A stretch of 64,000 bases of DNA from Bacteroidetes bacterium UBA2364 (GTDB taxonomy: Bacteria; Bacteroidota; Rhodothermia; Rhodothermales; UBA2364). The translations under genes were made by a program, and so were the position numbers. The stretch covers positions 1-64,000 of the forward strand of contig DDTM01000076.1 of assembly GCA_002344075.1 (NCBI GenBank). The letters run 5' to 3'. Under the pieces are notes generated by a model. That model worked only from the letters and a program-made list of their open reading frames with translations. It did no database searches and was not told where the DNA came from. Shown piece by piece: positions 16,902-25,418 of this stretch; the stretch's first letter is position 1, and the number at the start of each line of letters is the position of its first letter.

Positions 16902-18557
16902 TTAAGACTTTACTTTGCCTGTTTTGACCGTTTTGTCCCATTTCATCTCAGCGCCTTGCGCCTCTAAGATGTATGAATGGAATGTGATTGCACACAACAT
17001 GGGGCCAAAACCTACAAAGTACATTAACATCGGAGAAAGCCACTTAAACCGGGTCTTGTCAATCGCACGAACACCCCAAGCTGCAACCATACACAAGGCT
17101 TGCCAAGCATAAATAAACAGTATGATTCCTTGAACCACCCAATAAGGTGGGAACAATCCCGATGCAAGCAGCCATTCTGTTACGTGACGTTCGAATTGAC
17201 CAGGGAAGCAAGAATAAACAATGACCAAAAATGAAATGATGCCCGGAAAAAGAAACCCTTCTAACCACGTTCTTTTGGCTGTAAAGGGATCAATGGCAAA
17301 CGACATCAAGGTCACAAATAAATAATTGACGGCGTGAAAAAGCCAAAAAGCTCGGAATACTTCCCATGCAAAGGGAAAATCCATGAAATAAAGCGAAATC
17401 AAGCCCACTGAAGACAGGATCATTAGGACGGGCATCAGGAAAATATTGAACCAGATAAACCCAAATGCAAACCCGCCCAACTTTCGGTGGTATGTTTTGT
17501 TGAACCAAAGATGCTTGAAGTGCTTGGTTAACTGAACATTGCCCCTTGCCCAGCGTAAACGTTGTTTCCAAAGGCCATTCACGTCATCTGGTTCCTCAGC
17601 CCAAACAATCGCATTTCCTTCAAAGACCACCTTTTTCCCTGCCTCGATCTGGGTCTTAAATGTGGTAAAGGTGTCTTCTGCCAAAGAACTGGTGTCTATT
17701 CTACCGCCTATGAGTTCCAAGTTTTCGCGGGAATGTAGTTGTGCACCACCTGCCAAACAAAACATCGCCCCTAAAACATTTTGCGCCCGCCGCGAAGCAG
17801 CCTGTGCCGTAATGTACTCGTAGCCGATGAATTTCTGCATATAGTTTCCGGGGGAAGACCCTTCTTTAATATAAGCTGTTACAGCACCAATCTCTGGGTC
17901 AGACAGGTGACGAGCCATCTTGCGCAGGGCATTTCGTTCAAAAATGACATCGGCGTCTATGATCATTAAAGCTTCCACCCATTGATCGCGTGTAACCTGT
18001 GTTAATTCATCCAGATGTGCCCAATTGGGCATATACCGGCCAATTTGTTCGAAGTTAGGACGGGTAAATGTTTCTGTATCTGGCTCTAAGGGTGAATTGA
18101 AAACTTCCTCGACCTTGTTCTGCCGAGTAGTTCCCATTTCTCCGGTTTCTGCATGTAAAAGTTGGTGGATGCCATGATTTAGGGTGTGCGCCTTGCCTTG
18201 CCCGCCTTTCTCGCGACGGATATGAAAGGTTCTGCCGGGATACTCTTTTTCCTTTTGCCGGATAACGTCAGGCGTGTTGTCGGTGCTGGCATCATCTACC
18301 ACATATACCCGTAACCGATCTTCTGGATATTCCATTTTCATCAAACGGTCTATGGTTGCACCAATCACCGCGCCTTCATTCCAAGCTGGTACAACCACAG
18401 CAACCCGCGGATAATAGTTTTCTACGCGGTTATAATGATCCTTAAACTGATGAAAACCAGCAAGAATGAATTGATAAAAAGAGGCAAAGATGGGCATGGT
18501 CCCTAAGAAAACGAAAAAAACCATGACCCACTTTAGGGTATCAAGTAGCAGTTCCAA
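16902..18557 (-). CDS. Processive family-2 glycosyltransferase (cellulose/chitin/PNAG synthase-like)
   Basis: A 551-aa membrane glycosyltransferase. There is one N-terminal membrane helix (8-30), a GT-A domain and about five C-terminal helices (about 360-530). Catalytic features are VVVPAWNE (54-61), the DD pair at 88-89, DAD at 201-203, the ED base at 294-295 and the QRLRW motif at 332-336 (Q-x2-RW), which marks processive beta-glycan polymerases. A 60-residue polar insertion (about 135-196) separates the GKAHTLNHG motif from DAD, where most relatives have about ten residues. It lies 80 bases downstream of a PHP gene and an ATP-grasp gene on the same strand. The polymer it makes is not predictable; no BcsB, PgaB or deacetylase partner is present. 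Confidence 0.88.
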   Translation of the reverse strand: MELLLDTLKWVMVFFVFLGTMPIFASFYQFILAGFHQFKDHYNRVENYYPRVAVVVPAWNEGAVIGATIDRLMKMEYPEDRLRVYVVDDASTDNTPDVIRQKEKEYPGRTFHIRREKGGQGKAHTLNHGIHQLLHAETGEMGTTRQNKVEEVFNSPLEPDTETFTRPNFEQIGRYMPNWAHLDELTQVTRDQWVEALMIIDADVIFERNALRKMARHLSDPEIGAVTAYIKEGSSPGNYMQKFIGYEYITAQAASRRAQNVLGAMFCLAGGAQLHSRENLELIGGRIDTSSLAEDTFTTFKTQIEAGKKVVFEGNAIVWAEEPDDVNGLWKQRLRWARGNVQLTKHFKHLWFNKTYHRKLGGFAFGFIWFNIFLMPVLMILSSVGLISLYFMDFPFAWEVFRAFWLFHAVNYLFVTLMSFAIDPFTAKRTWLEGFLFPGIISFLVIVYSCFPGQFERHVTEWLLASGLFPPYWVVQGIILFIYAWQALCMVAAWGVRAIDKTRFKWLSPMLMYFVGFGPMLCAITFHSYILEAQGAEMKWDKTVKTGKVKS

Positions 18558-18637
18558 TGTATATTGTCGGGATGTGGAGATTTACGAGCGTTCCGATTGG
18601 TGCATGCACTTTGTTTCCCATCCCTAATCCATTGGAT

Positions 18638-19387
18638 TTAATCTATTCCGATGGAAAGTAATGGTAATTGTGTAGCAATGGTTCGGACAAACTGATATTC
18701 CCCAATGGTTTCTTTTTTATGGCTATCGGTACTTACGGGCATTTCGACACCCATTTCCCATAAGAAGTGGGCGGATTCTAATTGTGGACATTGCCAGCGC
18801 TCCGAAATTTCGATCAAAGATCCGGTTTCGATGGCTGCACGTGCCAAGGCCGCTTTTAATTCTATATGGATGTCTTGTTCCATAAGCCCGACTTTGGGCA
18901 AAATACTGAATAAATGGGCAATCACAACCGTTGCCTGTTCAGAATATTTCCACATCGCACCAATGGTCGCACGGATCAAATGGCGGAAAAGGACTTCTTG
19001 CTGTACCAATCCTTCATCCAATAATTCTTTTATTTGTCGGGGGGTGTATATGTCAATACCATATGGGAATTGGTGGTCCGCAGCAAATATGTATTCAACC
19101 CCTTCAAGGCTATCTGGTAAATCTAATTCTCCGGCGGCATTGATAAATTTGGCTTCAATACCGATACTGATTTTAATCTGATCTCCGTATTTGCGTCTGA
19201 ATTGATGGATCTGATCCACATAATTTGGGACCCAGTTGGTATCTTGCCGCACATGATCTACGCAACAAATATGCGTTAATCCACGACTGATTGCCATCCG
19301 GATATTGTCTTCTATACTATCCGCTCCGTCCGAAAAGGTGGAATGAATATGGAGATCTTCCCTTAAGTTTATTTTTTTTGCAGACAT
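18638..19387 (-). CDS. PHP-domain phosphoesterase-like protein
   Basis: A 249-aa PHP (polymerase and histidinol phosphatase) protein. Metal-binding motifs in order: HIHSTFSDG near residues 13-21, a CVDH segment near 42-45, an EAKF motif near 78-81, AADHQFPYG near 101, AHLF near 158 and a C-terminal STDSHK near 225, which together supply the His/Asp/Glu ligands of a trinuclear metal site. The domain hydrolyses phosphoesters; histidinol phosphate is one of several known substrates, but there are no his genes here. It starts 11 bases after the ATP-grasp gene, so the two are very likely co-translated and act in one pathway. Confidence 0.85.
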   Translation of the reverse strand: MSAKKINLREDLHIHSTFSDGADSIEDNIRMAISRGLTHICCVDHVRQDTNWVPNYVDQIHQFRRKYGDQIKISIGIEAKFINAAGELDLPDSLEGVEYIFAADHQFPYGIDIYTPRQIKELLDEGLVQQEVLFRHLIRATIGAMWKYSEQATVVIAHLFSILPKVGLMEQDIHIELKAALARAAIETGSLIEISERWQCPQLESAHFLWEMGVEMPVSTDSHKKETIGEYQFVRTIATQLPLLSIGID

Positions 19388-19398
19388 AGGAATAAGGG

Positions 19399-20433
19399 TT
19401 AGGCGGAATTTACGGTGGATTTATAACGGTCTGGATGAGTCATGTAGGCCTTTTCCTTTTCTAACGCTTCCACTTCACCGGAGGGCACAATGGTTTCTTG
19501 CAAATAGCGCATGACGGCAATTTCTTTATACTTACATTGCTCTGCGTGTATGGTCTCGCCATAAAGCGACTTAAGGCACAGCAATGGCATATTTATACCA
19601 GCAGCTACCGTTAGGGGCATGGTTCCGGGAAAACGCGCATTTATTTCGAGCAAACGCGGGGTCCCGTCGTGGTCTAATTTGAACTGGACATTGGCGCAAA
19701 ACGCCAACTTGAGGCGTTCTGCAAGTTTCATGGCCCACTTTTCCAAGGTGGGGTCTCTACGAACTCGTGCTGCAACGGCAATACCAGAATCAATTTTTAA
19801 TCGCTCTCGGGGAACTGCCGCCATCACTTTGCCTTTGGCGGTGGCAAAGACATCTACCGAATATTCAGGGCCTGGTAAATATGCCTGGATGATATAAGAC
19901 CCATCTTTTGGAACTAAGGCCAGAGCATCCCACGATTCAATCAGATGGATTCCATTTGAACCACTCCCTTTCCGGGGTTTTGCAATAACAGGAAGTGTCC
20001 AGTCGGTGGGGTCGAACGTGGCTGTGAGTAAGGTTGTACGGGGGGTGGGAATGGCTTCTTGGGCGGTCTGTAAAAGTGTCCACTTATCCAGACACCAGTC
20101 TAATGTTTCTTGAGGAGCCAGCATTAACTGGGTTCCGTCAAATTCGAATAGGTTACGATATTTGGAAATAGGCAAAAATTCAGTTTCAACGGTAGGGATT
20201 AATACATCTATCCCATTGCTTTGGCATGCATGGAGCAACGTTGGTATAAAAGCCTTGTGGTCTCCACGCGGTAATAAGATCCTGCGCTCCGGCGAAACCA
20301 AGTATAGACCAGCAGCATATGGGTCTATATCAGCCATAAAACAAGTGATGTTAGGCAAATTAAGGGCTTTAAATACAGATACTGCTGCGGCCCCTCCTGC
20401 ACCCGTAATCAGTATATTAACCACTTGGTTCAT
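19399..20433 (-). CDS. ATP-grasp ligase of the carbamoyl-phosphate-synthase-like type
   Basis: A 344-aa ATP-grasp enzyme. Residues about 6-110 are a Rossmann-like preATP-grasp domain (ILITGAGGAAAVSVFKAL). The central and C-terminal parts bind ATP: VIAKPRKGSGSNGIHLI (about 149-165) is the glycine-rich loop with its lysine, and LLEINARFPGT (about 261-271) supplies the Mg-binding Glu and Asn. These enzymes join a carboxylate to an amine, thiol or other nucleophile through an acyl phosphate. The closest family feel is the PylC/CarB-like group found in biosynthesis of surface or secondary compounds. It is the first gene of an ATP-grasp/PHP/GT2 set. Confidence 0.87.
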   Translation of the reverse strand: MNQVVNILITGAGGAAAVSVFKALNLPNITCFMADIDPYAAGLYLVSPERRILLPRGDHKAFIPTLLHACQSNGIDVLIPTVETEFLPISKYRNLFEFDGTQLMLAPQETLDWCLDKWTLLQTAQEAIPTPRTTLLTATFDPTDWTLPVIAKPRKGSGSNGIHLIESWDALALVPKDGSYIIQAYLPGPEYSVDVFATAKGKVMAAVPRERLKIDSGIAVAARVRRDPTLEKWAMKLAERLKLAFCANVQFKLDHDGTPRLLEINARFPGTMPLTVAAGINMPLLCLKSLYGETIHAEQCKYKEIAVMRYLQETIVPSGEVEALEKEKAYMTHPDRYKSTVNSA

Positions 20434-20456
20434 AAAACGCCTGTATAATCACCCCC

Positions 20457-20492
20457 ATACAAAAGCACACCTAATATGAGAGACTTTTGTAT
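20457..20492. promoter_or_regulatory. Inverted repeat upstream of the ATP-grasp gene
   Basis: Perfect nine-base arms (ATACAAAAG at 20457-20465 and CTTTTGTAT at 20484-20492) separated by 18 bases, located 24-59 bases upstream of the ATP-grasp start codon. The arm spacing of about 27 bases centre to centre suits a dimeric regulator binding on one face of the helix. Without a T run it is not a terminator. Confidence 0.45.
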
Positions 20493-20501
20493 AAACAGTG
20501 T

Positions 20502-20519
20502 TAATTTATATGTAAATTA
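20502..20519. promoter_or_regulatory. AT-rich palindrome, possible operator
   Basis: TAATTTA-tatg-TAAATTA: perfect seven-base arms and a four-base spacer, ten bases beyond the previous inverted repeat. It has the size and symmetry of a typical helix-turn-helix operator, although AT-rich palindromes also arise by chance. Confidence 0.4.
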
Positions 20520-20553
20520 TGTGTGTTTGATATTTTCGGCGGAATAATAACGT

Positions 20554-20715
20554 GTGTTTGCAAAACAACTTGGATTGCAGGACACGGTTACATCCTTTAA
20601 TATATCAATTACCATACCAATAAATGACAGTGTGGATTGTCTTTTATCGCAAATTAATGATGAGTACGAAAATTATGGTCTTGAAGCTCGTTTTGACAAA
20701 AAAGAATTTTTGTAG
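20554..20715 (+). CDS. Possible small protein (53 codons) or gene remnant
   Basis: A 53-codon frame opening with GTG at 20554 and stopping at 20713-20715. Its product has a natural-looking composition, with segments such as SFNISITIPINDSVDCLL and a charged C-terminal half (INDEYENYGLEARFDKKEF) that could form a beta strand followed by a helix. There is no good Shine-Dalgarno sequence and no ATG. It may be a small regulator or toxin/antitoxin-like protein, or the 3-prime end of a decayed gene. The function is not recognised. Confidence 0.3.
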   Translation: MFAKQLGLQDTVTSFNISITIPINDSVDCLLSQINDEYENYGLEARFDKKEFL

Positions 20716-20719
20716 AAGC

Positions 20720-20740
20720 ATTGTCTCATACTGAGATAAT
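20720..20740. promoter_or_regulatory. Inverted repeat upstream of the hybrid histidine kinase
   Basis: TCTCA-tac-TGAGA with three further outer pairs (ATT with AAT) and one G-T wobble gives nine-base arms around a three-base centre. It lies about 170 bases before the kinase start. The absence of a T run argues against a terminator; it may be an operator. Confidence 0.4.
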
Positions 20741-20907
20741 AGGGTAAAGGCACAGCTAAATTTGGTAGGTACAAGATAAGTTGCGGGATAGAAAATCGTC
20801 AAAAAAAATGTGTGAATGGAAATAAGGCATCATGTTTGCACCCATTAGGAATATGTAGTAGATTGATCGGTTCAGCGATCTTCACCTTGGAACACGGTAG
20901 CGTGGTT

Positions 20908-23619
20908 ATGCAATTTTCAGGCTTCGACATAGCACAAGATTTGGCGACAATGTACGAGATTTCGTTGTCTATAGGGACTTCTTTGGATGTACAGGCCAAT
21001 TGTGCAGCCTTTGTGGAAGTGCTCGCTGCTCGTAAAAATTTGGATTTGGTTTCTGTCTGGATTGAAAGGCAGGCAGGGGAAGGACGCCGTTACGAACTAC
21101 TCTATGCCGAGCCTAAAATCCGAATGACCGAAGGGGTTCTGGCCTATAATCATCCACTTGCCCTCCGAACACGCGAAGCCGCTTTCTGGAGCCTTTCCAG
21201 CGAAGATGAAGCCTTCTCGGAGTTAATTACCGAAGATATTGTATATCCCGAAGGGGCATTTGCTGTTTTTCGATTAGAAAATTTAGGGTTTCTAAAATTG
21301 TATGATGCCAAGCGTCGGCTTCCGTTTTATACCCGTGAACTAAATCAACTCCAGCCGATTGCGCAACAATTCGGTGAGTCTGTTTCTCGTAGTTTAGCCC
21401 ATCAGGCGTTATTACAGGAGCTACAGGAACGCCAAAGAACGACCCACCGACTACGGGAAAGTGAGACCCGCAAGTCGGCCATCTTAGAATCGGCCTTAGA
21501 TGCAATTGTTACCATAGATGAATACTCGCGGATTTTGGAGTTCAACCCGGCAGCCGAGCGCACCTTCGGCTACACCAAGAACGAAATCATCGGACAGTCG
21601 TTGGCAGAGGAATTGCTGATTCCGGATCATCGTGAAATTCTCCGAAAAGGCATACAAAATTATTTGAGGACGGGGCAAGGGCCTGTCTTAGGACGACACA
21701 TGGAGATGCAAGCTGTCCATAAAAATGGACAACCTTTTCCGGTTGAACTGGCAATAACACCAATCGAGAATAATGAGCGGCGTTTGTTTACCGCCTACTT
21801 GCGTGATATTACCGAACGTAAGCGGTCGGAGGCCGATTTACTACGTGCAAACGACATCGCGGAGCAGTCTATAAGGTCTAAGGAACGCTTTTTGGCTAAC
21901 ATGAGCCACGAGATGCGCACACCTTTAAATGCCGTTATTGGATTGACGCATCTTTTAGAAGAAACAAGCCTAACCCGTCAGCAGTCTCGGTATCTGGAAG
22001 CCATTCAATTCTCCGCTGGGTCTTTGCTCGCATTGATCAATGATATTCTCGACTTTGCAAAAATTGATGCTGGGAAAATAGATTTTGAAGAAGTACCATT
22101 CCGTTTAGACGAGTTATTTAAGGGGCTTTATGCCATGTTGCGTTTTACCGCCGAACGAAAAGGGCTAAAGCTACATATTTTGCCGGAAGACAACTTGCCT
22201 CAAAGTGTGGTAGGCGATCAAGTTCGTCTCCGGCAAATTTTGTTAAACTTAGTGGGAAATGCCATTAAATTTACCGAAAAAGGGGAAGTTCGATTGAAAG
22301 TGAGCGCCAATGTAAGTGCGGAGGGAAAAATCCCGTTGGTCTTTACGGTCGAGGATACTGGTATTGGGATTTCTGCTGAAAAACTGCCTCGAATTTTTGA
22401 TAGTTTCAGCCAAGCAGCTACCGATACCACCCGGAAATACGGTGGTACAGGGTTAGGGTTGGCGATTGTAAAAGAATTGGTGTCGCAACAGGGAGGAAGT
22501 ATAGAAGTGAAGAGTGTGGTAAATGAAGGGACTGTTTTCCGCGTTGTACTGCCCTTCTTGGTATCGGATCAGTCTGTTGCCGTTTCTACTGACCACGAAG
22601 ATTTGGAGGTGGACCAAAGCCTGCTTAATGCACGTATTTTGGTGGTCGAGGACAATAATATGAACCAATTTGTGGCCCATCAGATGTTAACAAAGTGGGG
22701 GGCAGTGGTGGATGTGGCTGAAAGTGGTCTTGTAGCAATCGAAAAAGTGCGGGAAAACCATTTTGACCTTATTTTGATGGACATTCAGATGCCGGGTATG
22801 GATGGAATTGATGCTACCAAATTTATACGGCAAAACCTGAAAAAAAACGCTGCCGAATTGCCGATTATCGCCTTGACGGCTTCAATGTTGTCTGAAAACC
22901 GTGCCCAAGTTTTTGAGGCAGGGATGAACGATTTTGTACTAAAACCATTTGAACCCGCCCATTTGCGTAAAGTATTGGTTTTGCATTGGCAAAAATCGCA
23001 AGCCAGCAAACAATCTCCAAAGCCTGCGGTTCCGGCGGCTGAAAAAAGTACACCACAAACTCCTGCTCCCGTACTTGAGTCTGTTCCCGAAACCATTCGC
23101 TGGACGACAACACCTGCATTTCAGCCCGATAGTAAGCCTGTTTCAGCACCGGCAATAGGCAAAAAAATCGTTGAAAAAACAACGCCTGCCACAACGGTAG
23201 CGACGTCTCCTGTAGTCCCTCTTGAAATTGAGGTAAAACCCACGCCTCCCAACGGTGACTCACTCCCCACTCAGTCGGTCAATATTCAACAACTATTGGA
23301 TCATTCTCTGGGTAATAAAGCCTTTGTTGTGCGGGTCATAGACCTTTTCCTTATGCAAACCCCTGAACAGATTCATGAACTGACCGAGTTCTGGCGTCGG
23401 GGTAATTTTGGACAAGTCAAATTCATTGCTCACAAAATGAAATCATCTGCTCGCATGATTGGCATAGATTCATTGGCGCAGCAGTTAGACACACTGGAAC
23501 AAGACCTGGCGGAAGGGAAGACGATGTCGCCACAGGATGGTCGGATGCAATTCATTGTTTCCCTTGCGGACCAAGCCATTGCCGAGTTAAAACAACACCG
23601 GACAAAACTGGCGAATTAG
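20908..23619 (+). CDS. Hybrid sensor histidine kinase (GAF-like, PAS, HisKA, HATPase, receiver, HPt)
   Basis: A 903-aa cytoplasmic kinase with no membrane helix. Domain order: GAF-like sensor (about 1-165), coiled coil (165-190), PAS (190-305, ending RDITERK), HisKA with phosphoacceptor H334 in ANMSHEMRTPLN, HATPase with N box (NLVGNAIKF, 447-455), DTGIGI (483-488) and GTGLGLAI (513-520), a receiver with acceptor D625 in LMDIQMPGMDG, a Pro/Thr-rich linker (about 690-805) and an HPt domain with H842 in AHKMKSSAR. It can thus run a complete His-Asp-His phosphorelay in one chain. The start at 20908 begins the folded GAF region; an in-frame ATG at 20812 adds 32 residues with no domain. The LytTR regulator 94 bases downstream is the likely output. 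Confidence 0.92.
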   Translation: MQFSGFDIAQDLATMYEISLSIGTSLDVQANCAAFVEVLAARKNLDLVSVWIERQAGEGRRYELLYAEPKIRMTEGVLAYNHPLALRTREAAFWSLSSEDEAFSELITEDIVYPEGAFAVFRLENLGFLKLYDAKRRLPFYTRELNQLQPIAQQFGESVSRSLAHQALLQELQERQRTTHRLRESETRKSAILESALDAIVTIDEYSRILEFNPAAERTFGYTKNEIIGQSLAEELLIPDHREILRKGIQNYLRTGQGPVLGRHMEMQAVHKNGQPFPVELAITPIENNERRLFTAYLRDITERKRSEADLLRANDIAEQSIRSKERFLANMSHEMRTPLNAVIGLTHLLEETSLTRQQSRYLEAIQFSAGSLLALINDILDFAKIDAGKIDFEEVPFRLDELFKGLYAMLRFTAERKGLKLHILPEDNLPQSVVGDQVRLRQILLNLVGNAIKFTEKGEVRLKVSANVSAEGKIPLVFTVEDTGIGISAEKLPRIFDSFSQAATDTTRKYGGTGLGLAIVKELVSQQGGSIEVKSVVNEGTVFRVVLPFLVSDQSVAVSTDHEDLEVDQSLLNARILVVEDNNMNQFVAHQMLTKWGAVVDVAESGLVAIEKVRENHFDLILMDIQMPGMDGIDATKFIRQNLKKNAAELPIIALTASMLSENRAQVFEAGMNDFVLKPFEPAHLRKVLVLHWQKSQASKQSPKPAVPAAEKSTPQTPAPVLESVPETIRWTTTPAFQPDSKPVSAPAIGKKIVEKTTPATTVATSPVVPLEIEVKPTPPNGDSLPTQSVNIQQLLDHSLGNKAFVVRVIDLFLMQTPEQIHELTEFWRRGNFGQVKFIAHKMKSSARMIGIDSLAQQLDTLEQDLAEGKTMSPQDGRMQFIVSLADQAIAELKQHRTKLAN

Positions 23620-23712
23620 AATTATTTTTGGACCGTTTTTTTGAGATTCGTTTGATGTTTGCAGGGTTAGATCCTATCTTATTTCCTTGTTCACCCGAAA
23701 CCCTGGCGAGTT

Positions 23713-24402
23713 ATGCGCTGTTTATTAGTTGACGACGACGACATGGCCCGAATGCTTATGGAGCATTATATTTCTCAGGTCTCAGATCTGGAGTTGGTGG
23801 CCACCTGCGAATCGGCCATTCAGGCGGCCAATGTCCTTAAAAAACAATCTGTTGACCTGATCTTTTTAGATGTTGAAATGCCGGAAATGACTGGCCTTGA
23901 ATTCATCCAAAGTTTGGAACACCGGCCTATGGTTGTTTTGGTAAGTGCAAAAGAGCAGTATGCCGTAGAGGCATTTGATGTGGAAGTGACGGATTATATG
24001 GTGAAGCCCGTGAAGTATGCGCGTTTCTTAAAAGCTGTCCAGCGGGCACAGTCCAGGATTCAGGCCACAAAAGAAAAAGCATTGCCCGAACAAGATTATG
24101 TGTTTATCAAAACAGAAGGACGCCTCGTAAAACTTGCTCTCACGGATATCCAATGGATTGAAGCGCAGGGAGATTACGTGCGGATCCATACGGTGAAAGA
24201 AAATTATGTGGTACATGGAACCATAAAAGGGTTTGAGGAGAAATTACCTACCAACGCCTTCTCGCGGGTACATCGCTCATTTATTGTACGCATAGATCAG
24301 ATTGTGGACATTGCAGACTCATCTATTGTGATCGGACGATCGGTTATTCCAATTGGCGCATCTTTTAAAGATATGTTACTTAAACGGCTTAAAACAATCT
24401 AA
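23713..24402 (+). CDS. LytTR-family response regulator
   Basis: A 229-aa two-domain regulator. The receiver (1-120) has the acidic cluster DDDD at 7-10, phosphoacceptor D53 in FLDVEMPEM, a conserved Ser in VSAKEQ and lysine in VKPVKY. The LytTR DNA-binding domain occupies about 130-229, with the family patterns IQWIEAQGDYVRI and FSRVHRSFIVR. LytTR regulators bind imperfect direct repeats and often control surface or extracellular functions. It follows the hybrid kinase by 94 bases, which supports a cognate pair, although the kinase HPt could feed other receivers. The cupin gene starts 19 bases after its stop. Confidence 0.92.
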   Translation: MRCLLVDDDDMARMLMEHYISQVSDLELVATCESAIQAANVLKKQSVDLIFLDVEMPEMTGLEFIQSLEHRPMVVLVSAKEQYAVEAFDVEVTDYMVKPVKYARFLKAVQRAQSRIQATKEKALPEQDYVFIKTEGRLVKLALTDIQWIEAQGDYVRIHTVKENYVVHGTIKGFEEKLPTNAFSRVHRSFIVRIDQIVDIADSSIVIGRSVIPIGASFKDMLLKRLKTI

Positions 24403-24421
24403 GTCCGTATCGGAGAATAGT

Positions 24422-24772
24422 ATGAAACAACCCACTAGTTCAGAAAACGCAAAGTCTTACCAATGGGGCGAAAATGCCAAAGGATGGTGGTTGGTGGATC
24501 ATCCCCATCTGAGCGTGGTAGAAGAAGTTGCGCCTCCCGGAAATGCAGAGATAAGGCATTTACACCATCAGTCGCGTCAATATCTTTATGTGATCGAAGG
24601 CGAGGCAACCGTTTCTATCGAACACGACGAATTTGTACTCCATGCAGGAGAGGGCCTCGAAATTCCGCCTAAAACGTATCACCAGTTCCGGAATGAATCC
24701 AATAAAAACGTTCGGTATTTGGTGATTTCATCTCCGAAGAGTACTAACGACCGAAAAAGTTTTGATTGGTAG
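24422..24772 (+). CDS. Cupin-domain protein
   Basis: A 116-aa single-domain cupin. Metal ligands fit the pattern H-x-H-x(n)-E-x6-G in HLHHQSRQYLYVIEGEA (about 44-60) and a second motif with the histidine in PPKTYHQFRNES (about 88-99). Small cupins bind sugars, nucleotide sugars or other small molecules, or act as isomerases and dioxygenases; nothing narrows this one. The in-frame ATG upstream lies inside the LytTR gene; the start at 24422 gives the normal family length. It is probably co-transcribed with the two-component pair. Confidence 0.85.
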   Translation: MKQPTSSENAKSYQWGENAKGWWLVDHPHLSVVEEVAPPGNAEIRHLHHQSRQYLYVIEGEATVSIEHDEFVLHAGEGLEIPPKTYHQFRNESNKNVRYLVISSPKSTNDRKSFDW

Positions 24773-24857
24773 TGCTGACGTATAGCTTTTGGCCCAGTTT
24801 TTGTTTATATTGCTTGTTGAGTTTGTCTAACCCTCATGGCTTCTTCGTGGTAGTGGT

Positions 24858-25241
24858 ATGAAAAAAGTCGTTTTTATTTTCCTTTTGGGACTTATCGCCA
24901 GCGTGTCAGTTGTACTGGCAGCTCGGACACCTTATAAATCCTTTGACGATCTGTTGCGTATCACGCACGACCAACCGAAGTCATTTGTATTGTACCAAAA
25001 CTTTCCGAATCCATTTAATCCTTCTACGGTCATTCGCTTCGAGTTGAAAACCAAACAATATGCGAAAGTGAATGTATATAATATTTTGGGTAAGTTGATT
25101 GCCACGCTTAAAGACGAAACGATGGATGCAGGCGTTTATGAAGTGAAGTTTAATGCAGGTGAATTGCCGAGTGGTGTCTATTTTTACAGTATCGAGACCA
25201 GATCTGGTAAAATGACGCGGCAAATGCTTTTGATGAAATAA
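24858..25241 (+). CDS. Minimal secreted protein consisting of a T9SS C-terminal sorting domain
   Basis: A 127-aa protein with a signal peptide (residues 1-21), a short linker of about 22 residues and then a type IX secretion C-terminal domain that fills the rest (about 44-127). Its three hallmark blocks are YQNFPNPFNPSTVIRF, VYNILGK and LPSGVYFYSIE. Sorting domains normally sit behind a large cargo and are removed by PorU-type sortases during outer-membrane translocation. Here there is virtually no cargo. The NPFNPST form is typical of Rhodothermota, Ignavibacteria and relatives. The frame is intact and has its own terminator, so it does not look like a truncated fragment. Confidence 0.85.
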   Translation: MKKVVFIFLLGLIASVSVVLAARTPYKSFDDLLRITHDQPKSFVLYQNFPNPFNPSTVIRFELKTKQYAKVNVYNILGKLIATLKDETMDAGVYEVKFNAGELPSGVYFYSIETRSGKMTRQMLLMK

Positions 25242-25260
25242 AATTGCGATTTTTTTGCAT

Positions 25261-25297
25261 AAAAGCCTTGTTCCAGACCCGAACAAGGCTTTTTTTA
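25261..25297 (+). terminator. Rho-independent terminator after the T9SS-domain gene
   Basis: Thirteen-base perfect stem (AAAAGCCTTGTTC with GAACAAGGCTTTT), seven-base loop, continuing into a run of T bases on the plus strand, 19 bases after the stop codon. Because the stem begins with A bases it may work in both directions. Confidence 0.9.
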
Positions 25298-25418
25298 TAC
25301 TAACTTTTCCGAGTCGGGTAAATAGAATGTTCATATTCGTACATGGATTTACAAGTGAGACCCTCAATTGAGTGGTTTCTTGGGTGTATCTTGTTTTTTT
25401 AATCTTTTTAACCCAATT

